A DNA stretch of 64,000 nucleotides from Pedobacter sp. AK013 (GCF_014205835.1 NZ_JACHCQ010000009.1:1-64000), one strand, 5' to 3'; shown: positions 49,995 through 58,155, numbered from the stretch's first letter. Program-made: numbers and translations. The notes: a model not told the origin generated them from the sequence alone.

Positions 49995-50027
49995 CGGCAA
50001 TTTTCATATCGAAAATTGCCGTTTTTT
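49995..50027. terminator. Bidirectional terminator
   Basis: CGGCAATTTTC (49995-50005) and GAAAATTGCCG (50011-50021) form an 11-bp stem with TTTTTT after it and AAAAA before it, between the plus-strand susCD operon and the minus-strand DUF4397 gene. Confidence 0.92.
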
Positions 50028-50053
50028 ATGAAAGTTAAACATAACAGCCTTTT

Positions 50054-50755
50054 TTATTTGATTAATATAGCTTGTAAACTTAATGGACGTTCAGTTTCAT
50101 TTGCAGGTGTTACCAAACCACCACAAATAATATCATAATGATAACCTGCTGTAAAACTGGTGCTGGCCGAGGTAGCTTTAACTGTCCCCGATGAAGTTTC
50201 TTTTACATCAAATGTATAAGTCCCTGCATCTACCGCAATGAAACTACTTGCGTTCTTATAAGCTTTATTGGTAACCAGCATGGAAGTTGCACCGGTTTTT
50301 GCCAGGTCTAAAGCAGGGGCGTCAGGCGATAAATTGATAAAACGGATGTAAGCTTTATCGGTTGATGGAATAGAAAGATCATCACCAATGGTATAAACAT
50401 CTAATGCAGCTGGCTTATTAATTAAATAAGCAGAATAATAGGCACTAGCATTCACAGTAATGGTTTTGGTTAACAAACTCTCTGCACTGCTGGCCGTTGT
50501 AAATTTTAAACTGTATGTGCCTGCGGTAGAAGAAAGGTAAGCTGCAGAGCCCCCAAATGGTAAAGCAGCCGAATTAACCATGTTGCCATTAAAGTAAGCG
50601 TTGTAAGTAGCTAAAGAAGGTGATGCATTGATTACCCTTAAATAAGATATGTTAGGATCTGCAGTTTCGGTTTTTTTACATGAAGTGAATGCTGTAAAAG
50701 CAATTAGAACAAATAAAGTGATTGACTTGAAATGAAATGACGTAAAATTCTTCAT
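50054..50755 (-). CDS. DUF4397 lipoprotein
   Basis: 233 residues from the ATG at 50755; MKNFTSFHFKS...FTAFTSCKK is a lipoprotein signal, while the longer frame to 50827 adds residues of no signal character. Two Ig-like halves are visible: ISYLRVINASPSLATYNAYFNG...YLSSTAGTYSLKFT and AYIRFINLSPDAPALDLA...DAGTYTFDVKET, the internal duplication of DUF4397. The role is unknown, probably at the outer membrane. A phased ATGTTAA array lies upstream. Confidence 0.85.
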   Translation of the reverse strand: MKNFTSFHFKSITLFVLIAFTAFTSCKKTETADPNISYLRVINASPSLATYNAYFNGNMVNSAALPFGGSAAYLSSTAGTYSLKFTTASSAESLLTKTITVNASAYYSAYLINKPAALDVYTIGDDLSIPSTDKAYIRFINLSPDAPALDLAKTGATSMLVTNKAYKNASSFIAVDAGTYTFDVKETSSGTVKATSASTSFTAGYHYDIICGGLVTPANETERPLSLQAILIK

Positions 50756-50857
50756 ACGGTTAAAATTTGATTTAATATTTAAGGAGTATCCATAAAACGA
50801 TAGCCAGATCGCATTCGCTACAGGCATACAAATATTGGGTTTAAGCAGTATTACAGG

Positions 50858-50914
50858 ATGTTAAATGATGTTAAGCAGATGTTAAAGTTTGTCGCATTCT
50901 TTTAACAATGTTAA
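50858..50914. promoter_or_regulatory. Helically phased ATGTTAA array
   Basis: ATGTTAA begins at 50858, 50868, 50879 and 50908: spacings 10, 11 and 29 bp, close to whole helical turns. It is 103-160 bp before the DUF4397 start and may be an activator array. Confidence 0.4.
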
Positions 50915-51046
50915 AATTGGCAATATAACCCATAACTGAAATGTAAGATCCGCAACTTTTTAAATTTATAAGCGGCCCTCAGTGCCTGTTTAAGTCAGAT
51001 TAATCCAATAAAATGGAAAGCTTAACATAAAAAAAATACGATATTA

Positions 51047-51077
51047 TTGCGTAACTCGATTTTTATTTAAACCTTTG
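51047..51077 (+). promoter_or_regulatory. Predicted promoter of the arginine cluster
   Basis: TTG (51047-51049), 20 nt, AACCTTTG (51070-51077), one base from the TAnnTTTG consensus. The inferred leader before the GNAT gene is about 250 nt. Confidence 0.4.
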
Positions 51078-51334
51078 CACCTCAATAGAGTTAAAGCCGT
51101 TTTAATACGCAAGAAATGATTAAACAAATTTTACATAAACTTTCTGTTTTCACAGCACAAAATGTGTCTGGAAAAGGTGTGTTTATTAATCATTTTCAGC
51201 CCGTGTTTTATTATCCCACAAGCCGGCAAAATTTCACTCCACGTATTTAGTACCTATACTAAACGTAACGAGGAATTGATCCTCTCTAAAAACCCAATTA
51301 ACAAGAATACTTATAATTTTTCGTTAGAAAACGA

Positions 51335-52033
51335 ATGGATATTAACGAATTTATAGTGCAGGTTGCACTTCCTGAACATCGTGTATTTGCAGAAGAAATA
51401 GTAACCGAAATGGCAGAATCGGCAAAAGCTCGTGGAACAGGGATTGCTAAGCGTTCGCCAGAATATATTTCTAATAAAATGCAAGAAGGCAAATCGGTTA
51501 TTGCTTTCCATAAAGATGGCTCTTGGGCAGGATTTTGCTATATAGAAACCTGGAGCCACGGACAGTTTGTGGCCAATAGCGGTTTGGTAGTAAGCCCCAA
51601 ATACCGTAAAGCCGGATTAGCAAAAGCCATTAAAAATGAAATTTTTGGTTTATCGAGAAGGTTATATCCAAAGGCGAAAATATTTGGTTTAACAACAGGC
51701 TTGGCCGTAATGAAAATCAATTCAGATTTAGGCTATGAGCCCGTAACCTACAGCGAACTTACCCAGGATGAAGAATTTTGGAAAGGCTGCCAGAGCTGCG
51801 TAAACTTCGAAATTTTAAAAATGAAGGAACGCAAAAACTGCATGTGTACAGCTATGCTTTACGATCCGGCTGAAAAAAAACATGAAGTAGCCAAGCAATT
51901 TGCCGAAGAACTGCAAAAGAAACCCAAATTATACGAGCGTTTTATGCGCATTAAACAACGTTTAGTTGTTAAACCTAAGCCAAAAAATGGCTTAAAAGCC
52001 CTTTTATTTTTATTTACCTTTTTATTTAAGTAG
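51335..52033 (+). CDS. GNAT acyltransferase; candidate N-acyl-glutamate synthase of the arginine cluster
   Basis: 232 residues. The central part has the GNAT fold with acyl-CoA-binding motif VVSPKYRKAGLAKAIKNE (R-x-x-G-x-A) at about 88-105, preceded by AGFCYIETWSHGQFV. A Cys cluster (GCQSCVNF, NCMCTAMLYD) and a basic C-terminal tail follow. It lies 1 nt before argG, first in a cluster that encodes every other arginine step but has no classical argA or argJ. The inference is that it acylates glutamate. Such GNATs recur before argG in Bacteroides clusters. The alpha-N donor (acetyl- or succinyl-CoA) is open; see the carbamoyltransferase. Confidence 0.75.
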   Translation: MDINEFIVQVALPEHRVFAEEIVTEMAESAKARGTGIAKRSPEYISNKMQEGKSVIAFHKDGSWAGFCYIETWSHGQFVANSGLVVSPKYRKAGLAKAIKNEIFGLSRRLYPKAKIFGLTTGLAVMKINSDLGYEPVTYSELTQDEEFWKGCQSCVNFEILKMKERKNCMCTAMLYDPAEKKHEVAKQFAEELQKKPKLYERFMRIKQRLVVKPKPKNGLKALLFLFTFLFK

Positions 52034-52034
52034 C

Positions 52035-53222
52035 ATGAAAAAAGTTGTTTTAGCATTTAGCGGAGGCTTAGATACCTCATTTTGTTGTATTTACCTGGCA
52101 CAGGACCGCGGATTAGAAGTTCATTCGGTAATTGTAAATACCGGTGGCTTTTCTGACGAAGAATTGCAGGAAATTGAGAAAAGAGCTTATGCTTTGGGCG
52201 TAAAATCGCATGCTGTGGTAGATGAAACAGAGGGTTATTATGATGATTGTATCAAGTACCTGATTTTTGGAAATGTATTAAAAAATGCTACTTATCCATT
52301 ATCGGTAAGTGCTGAGCGCGTGAGTCAGGCAACTGCTATTGCCAATTATGTGAAAAAAATCGGTGCTGATTATGTAGCCCACGGCAGTACAGGAGCAGGC
52401 AACGATCAGGTTCGTTTTGATATGATTTTTAATATTCTGATCCCGGGAGTAGAAATCATTACCCCAATCAGAGATTTAAAATTATCCCGCGAAGCGGAAA
52501 TAGAATATTTAGCACAACATGGTGTAGAATATAGTGCAGAAAAAGCAAGATATTCAATCAATAAAGGTTTATGGGGGACTTCGGTTGGAGGAAAAGAAAC
52601 TTTAACCTCGCACGAAACCTTGCCAGAAAGCGCTTGGCCTACACAGGTTTCAGAAACAGAATCGCGTAAGGTAGAATTAACCTTCGAAAAAGGCGAACTG
52701 GTTGCTATTGATGGTGAAAAACTAGCACCTGTTAGGGCAATCCAAAAATTACAGGCAATCGCTCAACCTTTCGGTATTGGTAGAGATATCCACGTGGGTG
52801 ATACCATTATTGGTATTAAAGGCCGTGTAGGCTTTGAGGCTGCTGGTCCCATTATCATTATCAAGGCACACCACACTTTAGAAAAACACACCTTAACCAA
52901 ATGGCAGTTAAGCTGGAAAGAACAACTTTCATCTTTCTATGGTAACTGGTTGCACGAGGGGCAGTTCCACGATCCGATTATGCGGAATATTGAGGCCTTT
53001 TTGACCGATACACAAAAATTTGTGAGCGGTAAAGTATTTGTAGAACTGTTACCATACCGTTTCCAGATTATCGGAATTGAATCTAACCACGATTTAATGA
53101 GTAATAAATTTGGTAGTTACGGCGAAATGAATAATGCCTGGAGCGGAGAAGACGTTAAAGGTTTCTCTAAAATATTTGGCAACCAGGTAATGATTTGGCA
53201 TAAAGTAAATAACGAGGCATAG
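52035..53222 (+). CDS. argG: Argininosuccinate synthase
   Basis: 395 residues, normal length. The N-terminal ATP pyrophosphatase P-loop AFSGGLDTSFC (residues 7-17) is followed by the citrulline/aspartate sites HGSTGAGNDQVRFD (about 117-130), EAEYSAEKARYSINKGLWG-like segment and SSFYGNW...HDPIMRNIEAFL. It joins citrulline and aspartate with ATP to make argininosuccinate. Start 1 nt after the GNAT stop suggests translational coupling. Confidence 0.96.
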   Translation: MKKVVLAFSGGLDTSFCCIYLAQDRGLEVHSVIVNTGGFSDEELQEIEKRAYALGVKSHAVVDETEGYYDDCIKYLIFGNVLKNATYPLSVSAERVSQATAIANYVKKIGADYVAHGSTGAGNDQVRFDMIFNILIPGVEIITPIRDLKLSREAEIEYLAQHGVEYSAEKARYSINKGLWGTSVGGKETLTSHETLPESAWPTQVSETESRKVELTFEKGELVAIDGEKLAPVRAIQKLQAIAQPFGIGRDIHVGDTIIGIKGRVGFEAAGPIIIIKAHHTLEKHTLTKWQLSWKEQLSSFYGNWLHEGQFHDPIMRNIEAFLTDTQKFVSGKVFVELLPYRFQIIGIESNHDLMSNKFGSYGEMNNAWSGEDVKGFSKIFGNQVMIWHKVNNEA

Positions 53223-53313
53223 CCTCAAAGGCAGAAGGTAGAGGGTTTAAGGTTTAAGGCTGCATTAGCATTTAAACCTTAAGCCCTAGGCCTCAAACCC
53301 TAAACCTTTTTAA
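53223..53313. repeat. Purine-rich spacer with long hairpin between argG and argC
   Basis: GGGTTTAAGGTTTAAG (53243-53258) pairs with TTTAAACCTTAAGCCC (53271-53286), 14 of 16, with a 12-nt loop. AGAAGGTAGAGGGTTT-like words belong to a family repeated in other spacers of this cluster. Confidence 0.7.
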
Positions 53314-53315
53314 AT

Positions 53316-54296
53316 ATGAAAATTAAAGCAGGAATAATTGGCGGCGCAGGTTATACCGGTGGCGAAATGCTACGTATTTTGATTAACCATCCAAATGTTG
53401 AAATTGCTTTCGTAAATAGCACAAGTAACGCCGGGAACTTAATTTCTGATGTACACACTGATCTGATCGGTGATACTGATTTAAAATTCGTGAGTGATAT
53501 TTCGCAAGATATCGATGTATTATTTTTATGTGTTGGCCATGGTGATGCTAAGAAATTTTTGGCTGCTAACCCAATCAACGAAAGCATTAAAATTATAGAT
53601 TTATCTCAGGACTTTAGGTTGCATGAAAAATCGACATTCGAAAACCGCGAATTTGTTTATGGATTACCCGAACTAAATCGTGATAAAATTAAAGCAGCTA
53701 AAAATATTGCAAACCCTGGTTGTTTTGCAACTTGTATCCAATTAGGCTTATTGCCATTGGCTTCAAAAGGGCTGATTAAAAGCGAGGTTCATATCAATGC
53801 TACTACTGGCTCAACAGGTGCAGGACAGAGTTTATCAACCACTTCGCATTTCAGCTGGAGAAACAATAACCTTTCCATTTATAAGGCATTTGAGCATCAG
53901 CATTTGAACGAAATCAGCGAAAGTTTGTTACAGTTGCAGCCATCACTTTCTGAAGCTTTAAACTTTATCCCACAGCGAGGCGCTTTTACCCGGGGAATTT
54001 TAGCTGCGATGTATTTGGAAAGTGATTTAAGTTTGGAAGAAGCACAAAACATTTACGAAGAATATTATAGCACGCATCCTTTTACGCATGTTAGCCGGAA
54101 AAATATTGATTTAAAACAGGTGGTAAATACCAATAAAGCCTTGGTTCATGTAGAAAAACATGGCGGCAAATTATTTATCATCAGCATGATCGATAACCTG
54201 TTAAAAGGTGCCAGCGGACAAGCTGTTCAGAATATGAATTTAATGTTCGGTTTGGATGAAACAGCAGGATTGAAGCTGAAAGCAGCTAATTTCTAG
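53316..54296 (+). CDS. argC: N-acyl-gamma-glutamyl-phosphate reductase
   Basis: 326 residues. N-terminal Rossmann motif GIIGGAGYTGGEMLRIL, catalytic Cys136 in NPGCFATCIQLGLLPL, and NATTGSTGAG, HQHLNEI and RGILAAMYL in the dimerisation domain. It reduces N-acyl-glutamyl-phosphate to the semialdehyde with NADPH. The annotation follows from strong match; the acyl group is probably succinyl here. Confidence 0.95.
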   Translation: MKIKAGIIGGAGYTGGEMLRILINHPNVEIAFVNSTSNAGNLISDVHTDLIGDTDLKFVSDISQDIDVLFLCVGHGDAKKFLAANPINESIKIIDLSQDFRLHEKSTFENREFVYGLPELNRDKIKAAKNIANPGCFATCIQLGLLPLASKGLIKSEVHINATTGSTGAGQSLSTTSHFSWRNNNLSIYKAFEHQHLNEISESLLQLQPSLSEALNFIPQRGAFTRGILAAMYLESDLSLEEAQNIYEEYYSTHPFTHVSRKNIDLKQVVNTNKALVHVEKHGGKLFIISMIDNLLKGASGQAVQNMNLMFGLDETAGLKLKAANF

Positions 54297-54340
54297 GCGG
54301 AAGGCTGGAGGGTTGAAGGCTGAAAGGCCTGGGTGCAGAC
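54297..54340 (+). repeat. Purine-rich repeat left of the four-helix-bundle gene
   Basis: GGAAGGCTGGAGGGTTGAAGGCTGAAAGG, part of the AAGGT(A/T)GAAGGTTGA family; an inverted counterpart is at 54730-54777. Confidence 0.65.
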
Positions 54341-54360
54341 ATACAAAATATTTATGAGTT

Positions 54361-54729
54361 ATGAGAGATTATCAAAAATTAGATGTTTGGAAAAAGGCGC
54401 ACTTATTTACTTTACAGGTTCATAAGGAAATCCTACCTATCATGCCTATTGAAGAAAAATTTGCTTTAACCCAACAAATTCGGCGGGCCACCTATTCTAT
54501 CCCTTTAAATATAGTAGAAGGAAGTGGAAAAAACACAGATAAGGATTTTGTTCATTATCTTGATAATGCACTTGGCTCTACAAAAGAAATAGAATATGCT
54601 TTTATTCTCATCCGTGATTTAGCTTACATCAGTTTGGCAGTTTATGAGGCTGTGAATAAAAGTGTTAATGAAATTAAGGCGATGTTAATCGCATTTATTA
54701 AATTTTTGAGAAACGGTGGAAAAGGTTAG
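54361..54729 (+). CDS. Four-helix-bundle protein (23S rRNA-intervening-sequence type)
   Basis: 122 residues. DYQKLDVWKKAHLFTLQVH, FALTQQIRRATYSIPLNIVEGSG, and YLDNALGSTKEIEYAF match the S23/IVP four-helix-bundle family, first known from intervening sequences in 23S rRNA genes and later from many other loci. Its role is unknown. It sits inside the arginine cluster between argC and argD, is unrelated to arginine metabolism, and is bracketed by purine-rich repeats in opposite orientation, as expected for an inserted passenger. Confidence 0.9.
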   Translation: MRDYQKLDVWKKAHLFTLQVHKEILPIMPIEEKFALTQQIRRATYSIPLNIVEGSGKNTDKDFVHYLDNALGSTKEIEYAFILIRDLAYISLAVYEAVNKSVNEIKAMLIAFIKFLRNGGKG

Positions 54730-54777
54730 AGAATATCAACCTTCTACCTTCCCGCCCTCAACCTTTAAACCTTATTG
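54730..54777 (-). repeat. Purine-rich repeat right of the four-helix-bundle gene (inverted)
   Basis: CAACCTTCTACCTTCCCGCCCTCAACCTTTAAACCTTA; its complement reads AAGGTTGAGGGCGGGAAGGTAGAAGGTTG, the same family as 54297-54340 but in the other orientation. Confidence 0.65.
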
Positions 54778-54781
54778 AAAA

Positions 54782-55912
54782 ATGAACTTATTCGACGTTT
54801 ACCCACTTAATGATATAGAAATAACAAAAGCAGCAGGCAGTAATGTTTGGGATGCTAATGGGCAACAATATTTAGATTTATATGGCGGTCATGCTGTGAT
54901 TTCGATTGGCCATACTAATCCGCACTACGTTAATAGACTGACCGATCAATTAAATAAAGTTGGTTTTTACTCTAACTCGGTAAAAATTCCTTTACAGGTT
55001 CAGCTTGCGGCGAAACTTGGTGAAGTTTCCGGTAAAGAAGATTTCCAATTGTTTTTGTGTAATTCTGGAGCTGAGGCAAATGAAAATGCTTTAAAGTTAG
55101 CTTCGTTTTATAACGGAAGAAAAAAAGTAATTGCTTTTACGGGTGCTTTCCACGGACGTACGTCTTTGGCAGTTGCCGTAACCGATAATCCTAAAATTGT
55201 AGCACCCGTTAATCAGACTGAAAATGTAATCTTTTTGCCTTTTAATAATGAGGTTGCCTTAGAAGAAACTTTTAAAGCGCAAGGCAATGAAATTTCGGCT
55301 GTTATTATTGAAGGTATCCAAGGTGTTGGCGGAATTAAAGAAGCGTCGAAAAGTTTCTTGCAGAAAATCCGCTCACTTTGCGACGAATACAATGCCGTTT
55401 ACATTGCCGATAGTGTACAGTGCGGTTACGGACGTACAGGATCGTTTTACTCGCACGACTATTCAGGTGTTGAAGCAGATGTGTACAGTATGGCAAAAGG
55501 AATGGGTAATGGATTTCCGGTAGCGGGAATCTCTATTGCACCCAAATTTAAACCTTGGCATGGAGAGCTGGGTACAACCTTCGGTGGTAACCATTTAGCT
55601 TGTGCTGCGGCTTTAGCTGTTCTGGAAGTAATAGAAAAAGATAACCTCATCAAAAATGCCGAAGAAGTTGGAAATTACTTAATAGCTGAACTGAAGAAAT
55701 TTGAGCAGGTAGTAGAAGTGCGTGGCCGTGGGTTAATGATTGGTATTGAGTTACCTGTCGAGCTGGCGCATGTTAAAAAAGAATTATTGTTTACACACCA
55801 TATTTTTACCGGCGAGGCAAAACCTAATGTAATCCGTTTATTGCCAGCATTAAATTTAACAAAAGCACATGCTGATGAGTTTTTAGCCGCTTTTGGTAAA
55901 TTAGTAAAATAG
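54782..55912 (+). CDS. argD: N-acyl-ornithine aminotransferase
   Basis: 376 residues. LYGGHAVISIGHTNPHYV near the N-terminus, CNSGAEANENALKLA, FTGAFHGRTSLAVAVTD and the PLP lysine Lys239 in YSMAKGMGNGFPV identify a class III aminotransferase. IADSVQCGYGRTGSF replaces the more usual DEVQTGxGRTG and keeps the aspartate that contacts the PLP ring nitrogen. It converts the N-acyl-glutamate semialdehyde to N-acyl-ornithine with glutamate. The family also covers GABA and ornithine aminotransferases; context settles it. Confidence 0.93.
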   Translation: MNLFDVYPLNDIEITKAAGSNVWDANGQQYLDLYGGHAVISIGHTNPHYVNRLTDQLNKVGFYSNSVKIPLQVQLAAKLGEVSGKEDFQLFLCNSGAEANENALKLASFYNGRKKVIAFTGAFHGRTSLAVAVTDNPKIVAPVNQTENVIFLPFNNEVALEETFKAQGNEISAVIIEGIQGVGGIKEASKSFLQKIRSLCDEYNAVYIADSVQCGYGRTGSFYSHDYSGVEADVYSMAKGMGNGFPVAGISIAPKFKPWHGELGTTFGGNHLACAAALAVLEVIEKDNLIKNAEEVGNYLIAELKKFEQVVEVRGRGLMIGIELPVELAHVKKELLFTHHIFTGEAKPNVIRLLPALNLTKAHADEFLAAFGKLVK

Positions 55913-55925
55913 ATATTGTGTATTA

Positions 55926-56000
55926 GGTCGATCGTCATGCTGAATTTATTTCAACATCTCTTAATAGAGACCCTGAAATGAGTTCAGGACGACGGATCGG
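55926..56000. repeat. Intergenic inverted repeat
   Basis: CGATCGTCATGCTGAATTTATTTCA and TGAAATGAGTTCAGGACGACGGATCG are inverted copies framing a short loop, in the family of the GTCATGCTGAAC-type Bacteroidetes repeats. It is the spacer between argD and argF'. Confidence 0.75.
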
Positions 56001-56023
56001 GATAAATTAATTTAGATTAAAAA

Positions 56024-56995
56024 ATGAAACTTTTTACTTCCGTACACGATGTTCCAAGCATCAAACAATTTGTAAATGATGCACTTGCATTAAAGGCGAA
56101 TCCTTATGCGCACCAGGATTTAGGGAAGAACAAAACCTTGGGTTTAGTTTTTATGAATCCCAGTTTGCGTACCCGGTTAAGTACGCAAAAAGCGGCCTTA
56201 AATCTGGGTATGAATGTAATGGTGATGAATATGGATAAAGAAGGTTGGGCTTTAGAAACTCAGGATGGTGTGGTAATGAATGGTTCGACTGTTGAACATA
56301 TTCGTGAGGCTGCAGCTGTAATGGGGCAATATTGCGATATTTTAGGCTTGCGTTCTTTCCCAAAACTGAATAACCGTGAGGAAGATTATAGCGAAGATTT
56401 TTTTAATAAGTTTGTGAAATATTGTGCTGTACCGGTAGTAAGTTTAGAGAGTGCAACACGCCACCCTTTACAAAGCTTTGCTGATATTATTACCATTCAT
56501 GAAACCTGGACAAAGAAACCCGATGGACGCAAACCCAAAGTAGTTTTAGCCTGGGCACCACATGTTAAGGCATTACCTCAAGCTGTGCCAAATTCTTTTG
56601 CCGAGTGGATGTGCAAAGCTCAGGCAGAGGGGATGATCGATTTTACGATTGCTCAGCCAGAAGGTTATGAACTTGCCGAAGATTTCACACCAGGTGCAAA
56701 GATTGAATATAATTTAGAAGAAGCCCTGGTTGGTGCCGATTATGTATATGTGAAGAACTGGAGCAGTTATAAAGAGTACGGAAAAGTATTAACTTATCCT
56801 GATGGCTGGATGATGAATAACGAGAAATTAAAATTCACAAACGATGCTAAAGTGATGCACTGCTTGCCTGTGCGTCGCGATTTGGAATTATCATCAGAAA
56901 TTTTGGATGGACCAAACTCATTGGTTATCCATGAAGCAGGAAATCGTTTATGGGCGGCGCAGGCGGTAATTAAAGCGATGTTGGAGGAATTGTAA
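56024..56995 (+). CDS. argF': N-acyl-ornithine carbamoyltransferase, probably succinylornithine-specific
   Basis: 323 residues. Carbamoyl-phosphate site MNPSLRTRLSTQ (about 44-55), the GVVMNGSTVEHIREAA loop, ESATRHPLQSFAD (about 143-155), and MHCLPVRRDLELSSE identify the acyl-ornithine branch rather than classical ornithine transcarbamylase. Position 90 is decisive: Glu92 in the Xanthomonas acetylornithine enzyme and Pro90 in Bacteroides fragilis, which uses succinylornithine; here it is Val (codon 56291-56293). In published work, replacing the Xanthomonas Glu by Pro, Ser, Ala or Val switched specificity to succinylornithine. I infer succinylornithine is the substrate. Confidence 0.93.
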   Translation: MKLFTSVHDVPSIKQFVNDALALKANPYAHQDLGKNKTLGLVFMNPSLRTRLSTQKAALNLGMNVMVMNMDKEGWALETQDGVVMNGSTVEHIREAAAVMGQYCDILGLRSFPKLNNREEDYSEDFFNKFVKYCAVPVVSLESATRHPLQSFADIITIHETWTKKPDGRKPKVVLAWAPHVKALPQAVPNSFAEWMCKAQAEGMIDFTIAQPEGYELAEDFTPGAKIEYNLEEALVGADYVYVKNWSSYKEYGKVLTYPDGWMMNNEKLKFTNDAKVMHCLPVRRDLELSSEILDGPNSLVIHEAGNRLWAAQAVIKAMLEEL

Positions 56996-57002
56996 TATCA
57001 AA

Positions 57003-57095
57003 AAACTCGTCATTGCGAGGCACAAAGCAATCTTAATGCGGTAGAAAATAACCCATCATAGTTGTAAGATTGTTCCGTGCCCCGCAATGATGAAA
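57003..57095. repeat. CGTCATTGCGAGG inverted repeat
   Basis: CGTCATTGCGAGGCACAAAGC...CAATCTTA on the left and TAAGATTGTTCCGTGCCCCGCAATGATGA on the right are inverted copies, a widespread bacterial intergenic repeat. Its right end reads into a GTG codon in frame with argB and mimics a longer N-terminus. Confidence 0.85.
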
Positions 57096-57106
57096 AGGTA
57101 AAAATC

Positions 57107-57937
57107 ATGAAACAACTTACTATCATAAAAATCGGTGGAAATGTAATCGATAATTCAGAAAACCTACATCAGTTTTTATTGGATTTTACTGCATTGCCCG
57201 GAGATAAGATCCTGGTTCATGGGGGAGGTAAAATTGCAACCGAATTGGGCGAATCGCTAGGTATTGAGGCCAAAATGATTGAAGGCCGACGGATTACCGA
57301 TATCGAGACCCTGCGGATTGTAACCATGGTTTACGCAGGTTTGATCAATAAAAATATGGTAGCACAATTACAGGCAAAAGGCAGCAATGCCATAGGTTTG
57401 AGCGGTGCAGATGGAAATGTGATCAAAGCAACAAAGCGTCCGGTAAAAACGGTCACATATGGCGCTGCTCCCGGACCGTTGGCGGGTGCGGTAATAGATT
57501 ATGGTTATGTTGGAGATTTAGATGAAAACTCTGTGTCTTCAAATACGCTAGACAGTTTGCTGAAGGCAGGCTTGGTTCCGGTATTTTGTGCCATTACCCA
57601 CGATGGAAATTCGCAGTTACTCAATACCAATGCCGATACTATTGCTTCATCAGTTGCCGTGGCGATGTCGGCTTTATACGAAACACGTTTGGTATATTGC
57701 TTTGAGAAAAAGGGTGTGCTTAAAGATGTGAACGATGATGGTTCTGTGGTAAGAGAAATCAAAGCGGATGAATTTGAAGCTTTAAAAGCGGATGGAACAG
57801 TACAGGGTGGAATGATCCCCAAATTGCATAATGCTTTTGAAGCGATTAAAAAAGGAGTATCAGCGGTATATATCGGTAAAGCCAATGAGTTGGCTGAACT
57901 TGCTGAGGGAACTTTTGGAACAAAGATGCTGAAATAA
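57107..57937 (+). CDS. argB: N-acyl-glutamate kinase
   Basis: 276 residues from the ATG at 57107. A GTG at 57077 gives ten more residues, but those are encoded by the inverted repeat, and the true family start is MKQLTIIKIGGNVID. Features: KIGGNVID (phosphate binding), VHGGGKIATELGE, ADGNVIKA, and the C-terminal VQGGMIPKLHNAFEAIKKG lysine motif. It phosphorylates the gamma-carboxylate of N-acyl-glutamate. AAAAGGTAAAA just before the ATG is a plausible weak ribosome binding site. Confidence 0.95.
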   Translation: MKQLTIIKIGGNVIDNSENLHQFLLDFTALPGDKILVHGGGKIATELGESLGIEAKMIEGRRITDIETLRIVTMVYAGLINKNMVAQLQAKGSNAIGLSGADGNVIKATKRPVKTVTYGAAPGPLAGAVIDYGYVGDLDENSVSSNTLDSLLKAGLVPVFCAITHDGNSQLLNTNADTIASSVAVAMSALYETRLVYCFEKKGVLKDVNDDGSVVREIKADEFEALKADGTVQGGMIPKLHNAFEAIKKGVSAVYIGKANELAELAEGTFGTKMLK

Positions 57938-58090
57938 GGTGGAAGGTAGGAAGGTTGAAGGCAGAGGGTTGAGACAATGCATGGAAAAGTAACCGATAAT
58001 ATACTGTCATTGCCCGATAAACCTGATAGTAGCGAACACGGAGTGCAACGGAGTAAAGCGGATAGCAGGAACTGCCTTTAAATAGCCTTA
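57938..58090. repeat. Repeat-rich spacer before proC
   Basis: 57940-57975 (GGAAGGTAGGAAGGTTGAAGG) belongs to the purine-rich spacer family. 58009-58075 (GATAAACCTGATAGTAGCGAACACGGAGTGCAACG... and GCGGATAGCAGGAAC) is a separate element of the GAGCGAAGCGGATAGCAGGAAC type common in this phylum. Confidence 0.6.
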
Positions 58091-58155
58091 GTGAAATTGC
58101 TTTCCAGAAAAATTAAACAGCTGTATTAACAATCTGAAACAAACTATAATCAACC

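Larger units (their letters stand above)
50756..51334. other. 579-nt divergent intergenic region
   Basis: Left part: four ATGTTAA copies (50858, 50868, 50879, 50908). Right part: predicted promoter 51047-51077 and an about 250-nt leader of the arginine operon, including a 44-codon open frame at 51116-51250 (MIKQILHKLS...FTPRI) that I cannot assign. I found no recognised riboswitch. Confidence 0.5.

Noticed and set aside
51162..51356. 64-codon plus-strand frame before the GNAT gene
   Set aside because: It overlaps the GNAT start in another frame, has no family resemblance and no ribosome binding site I can see.
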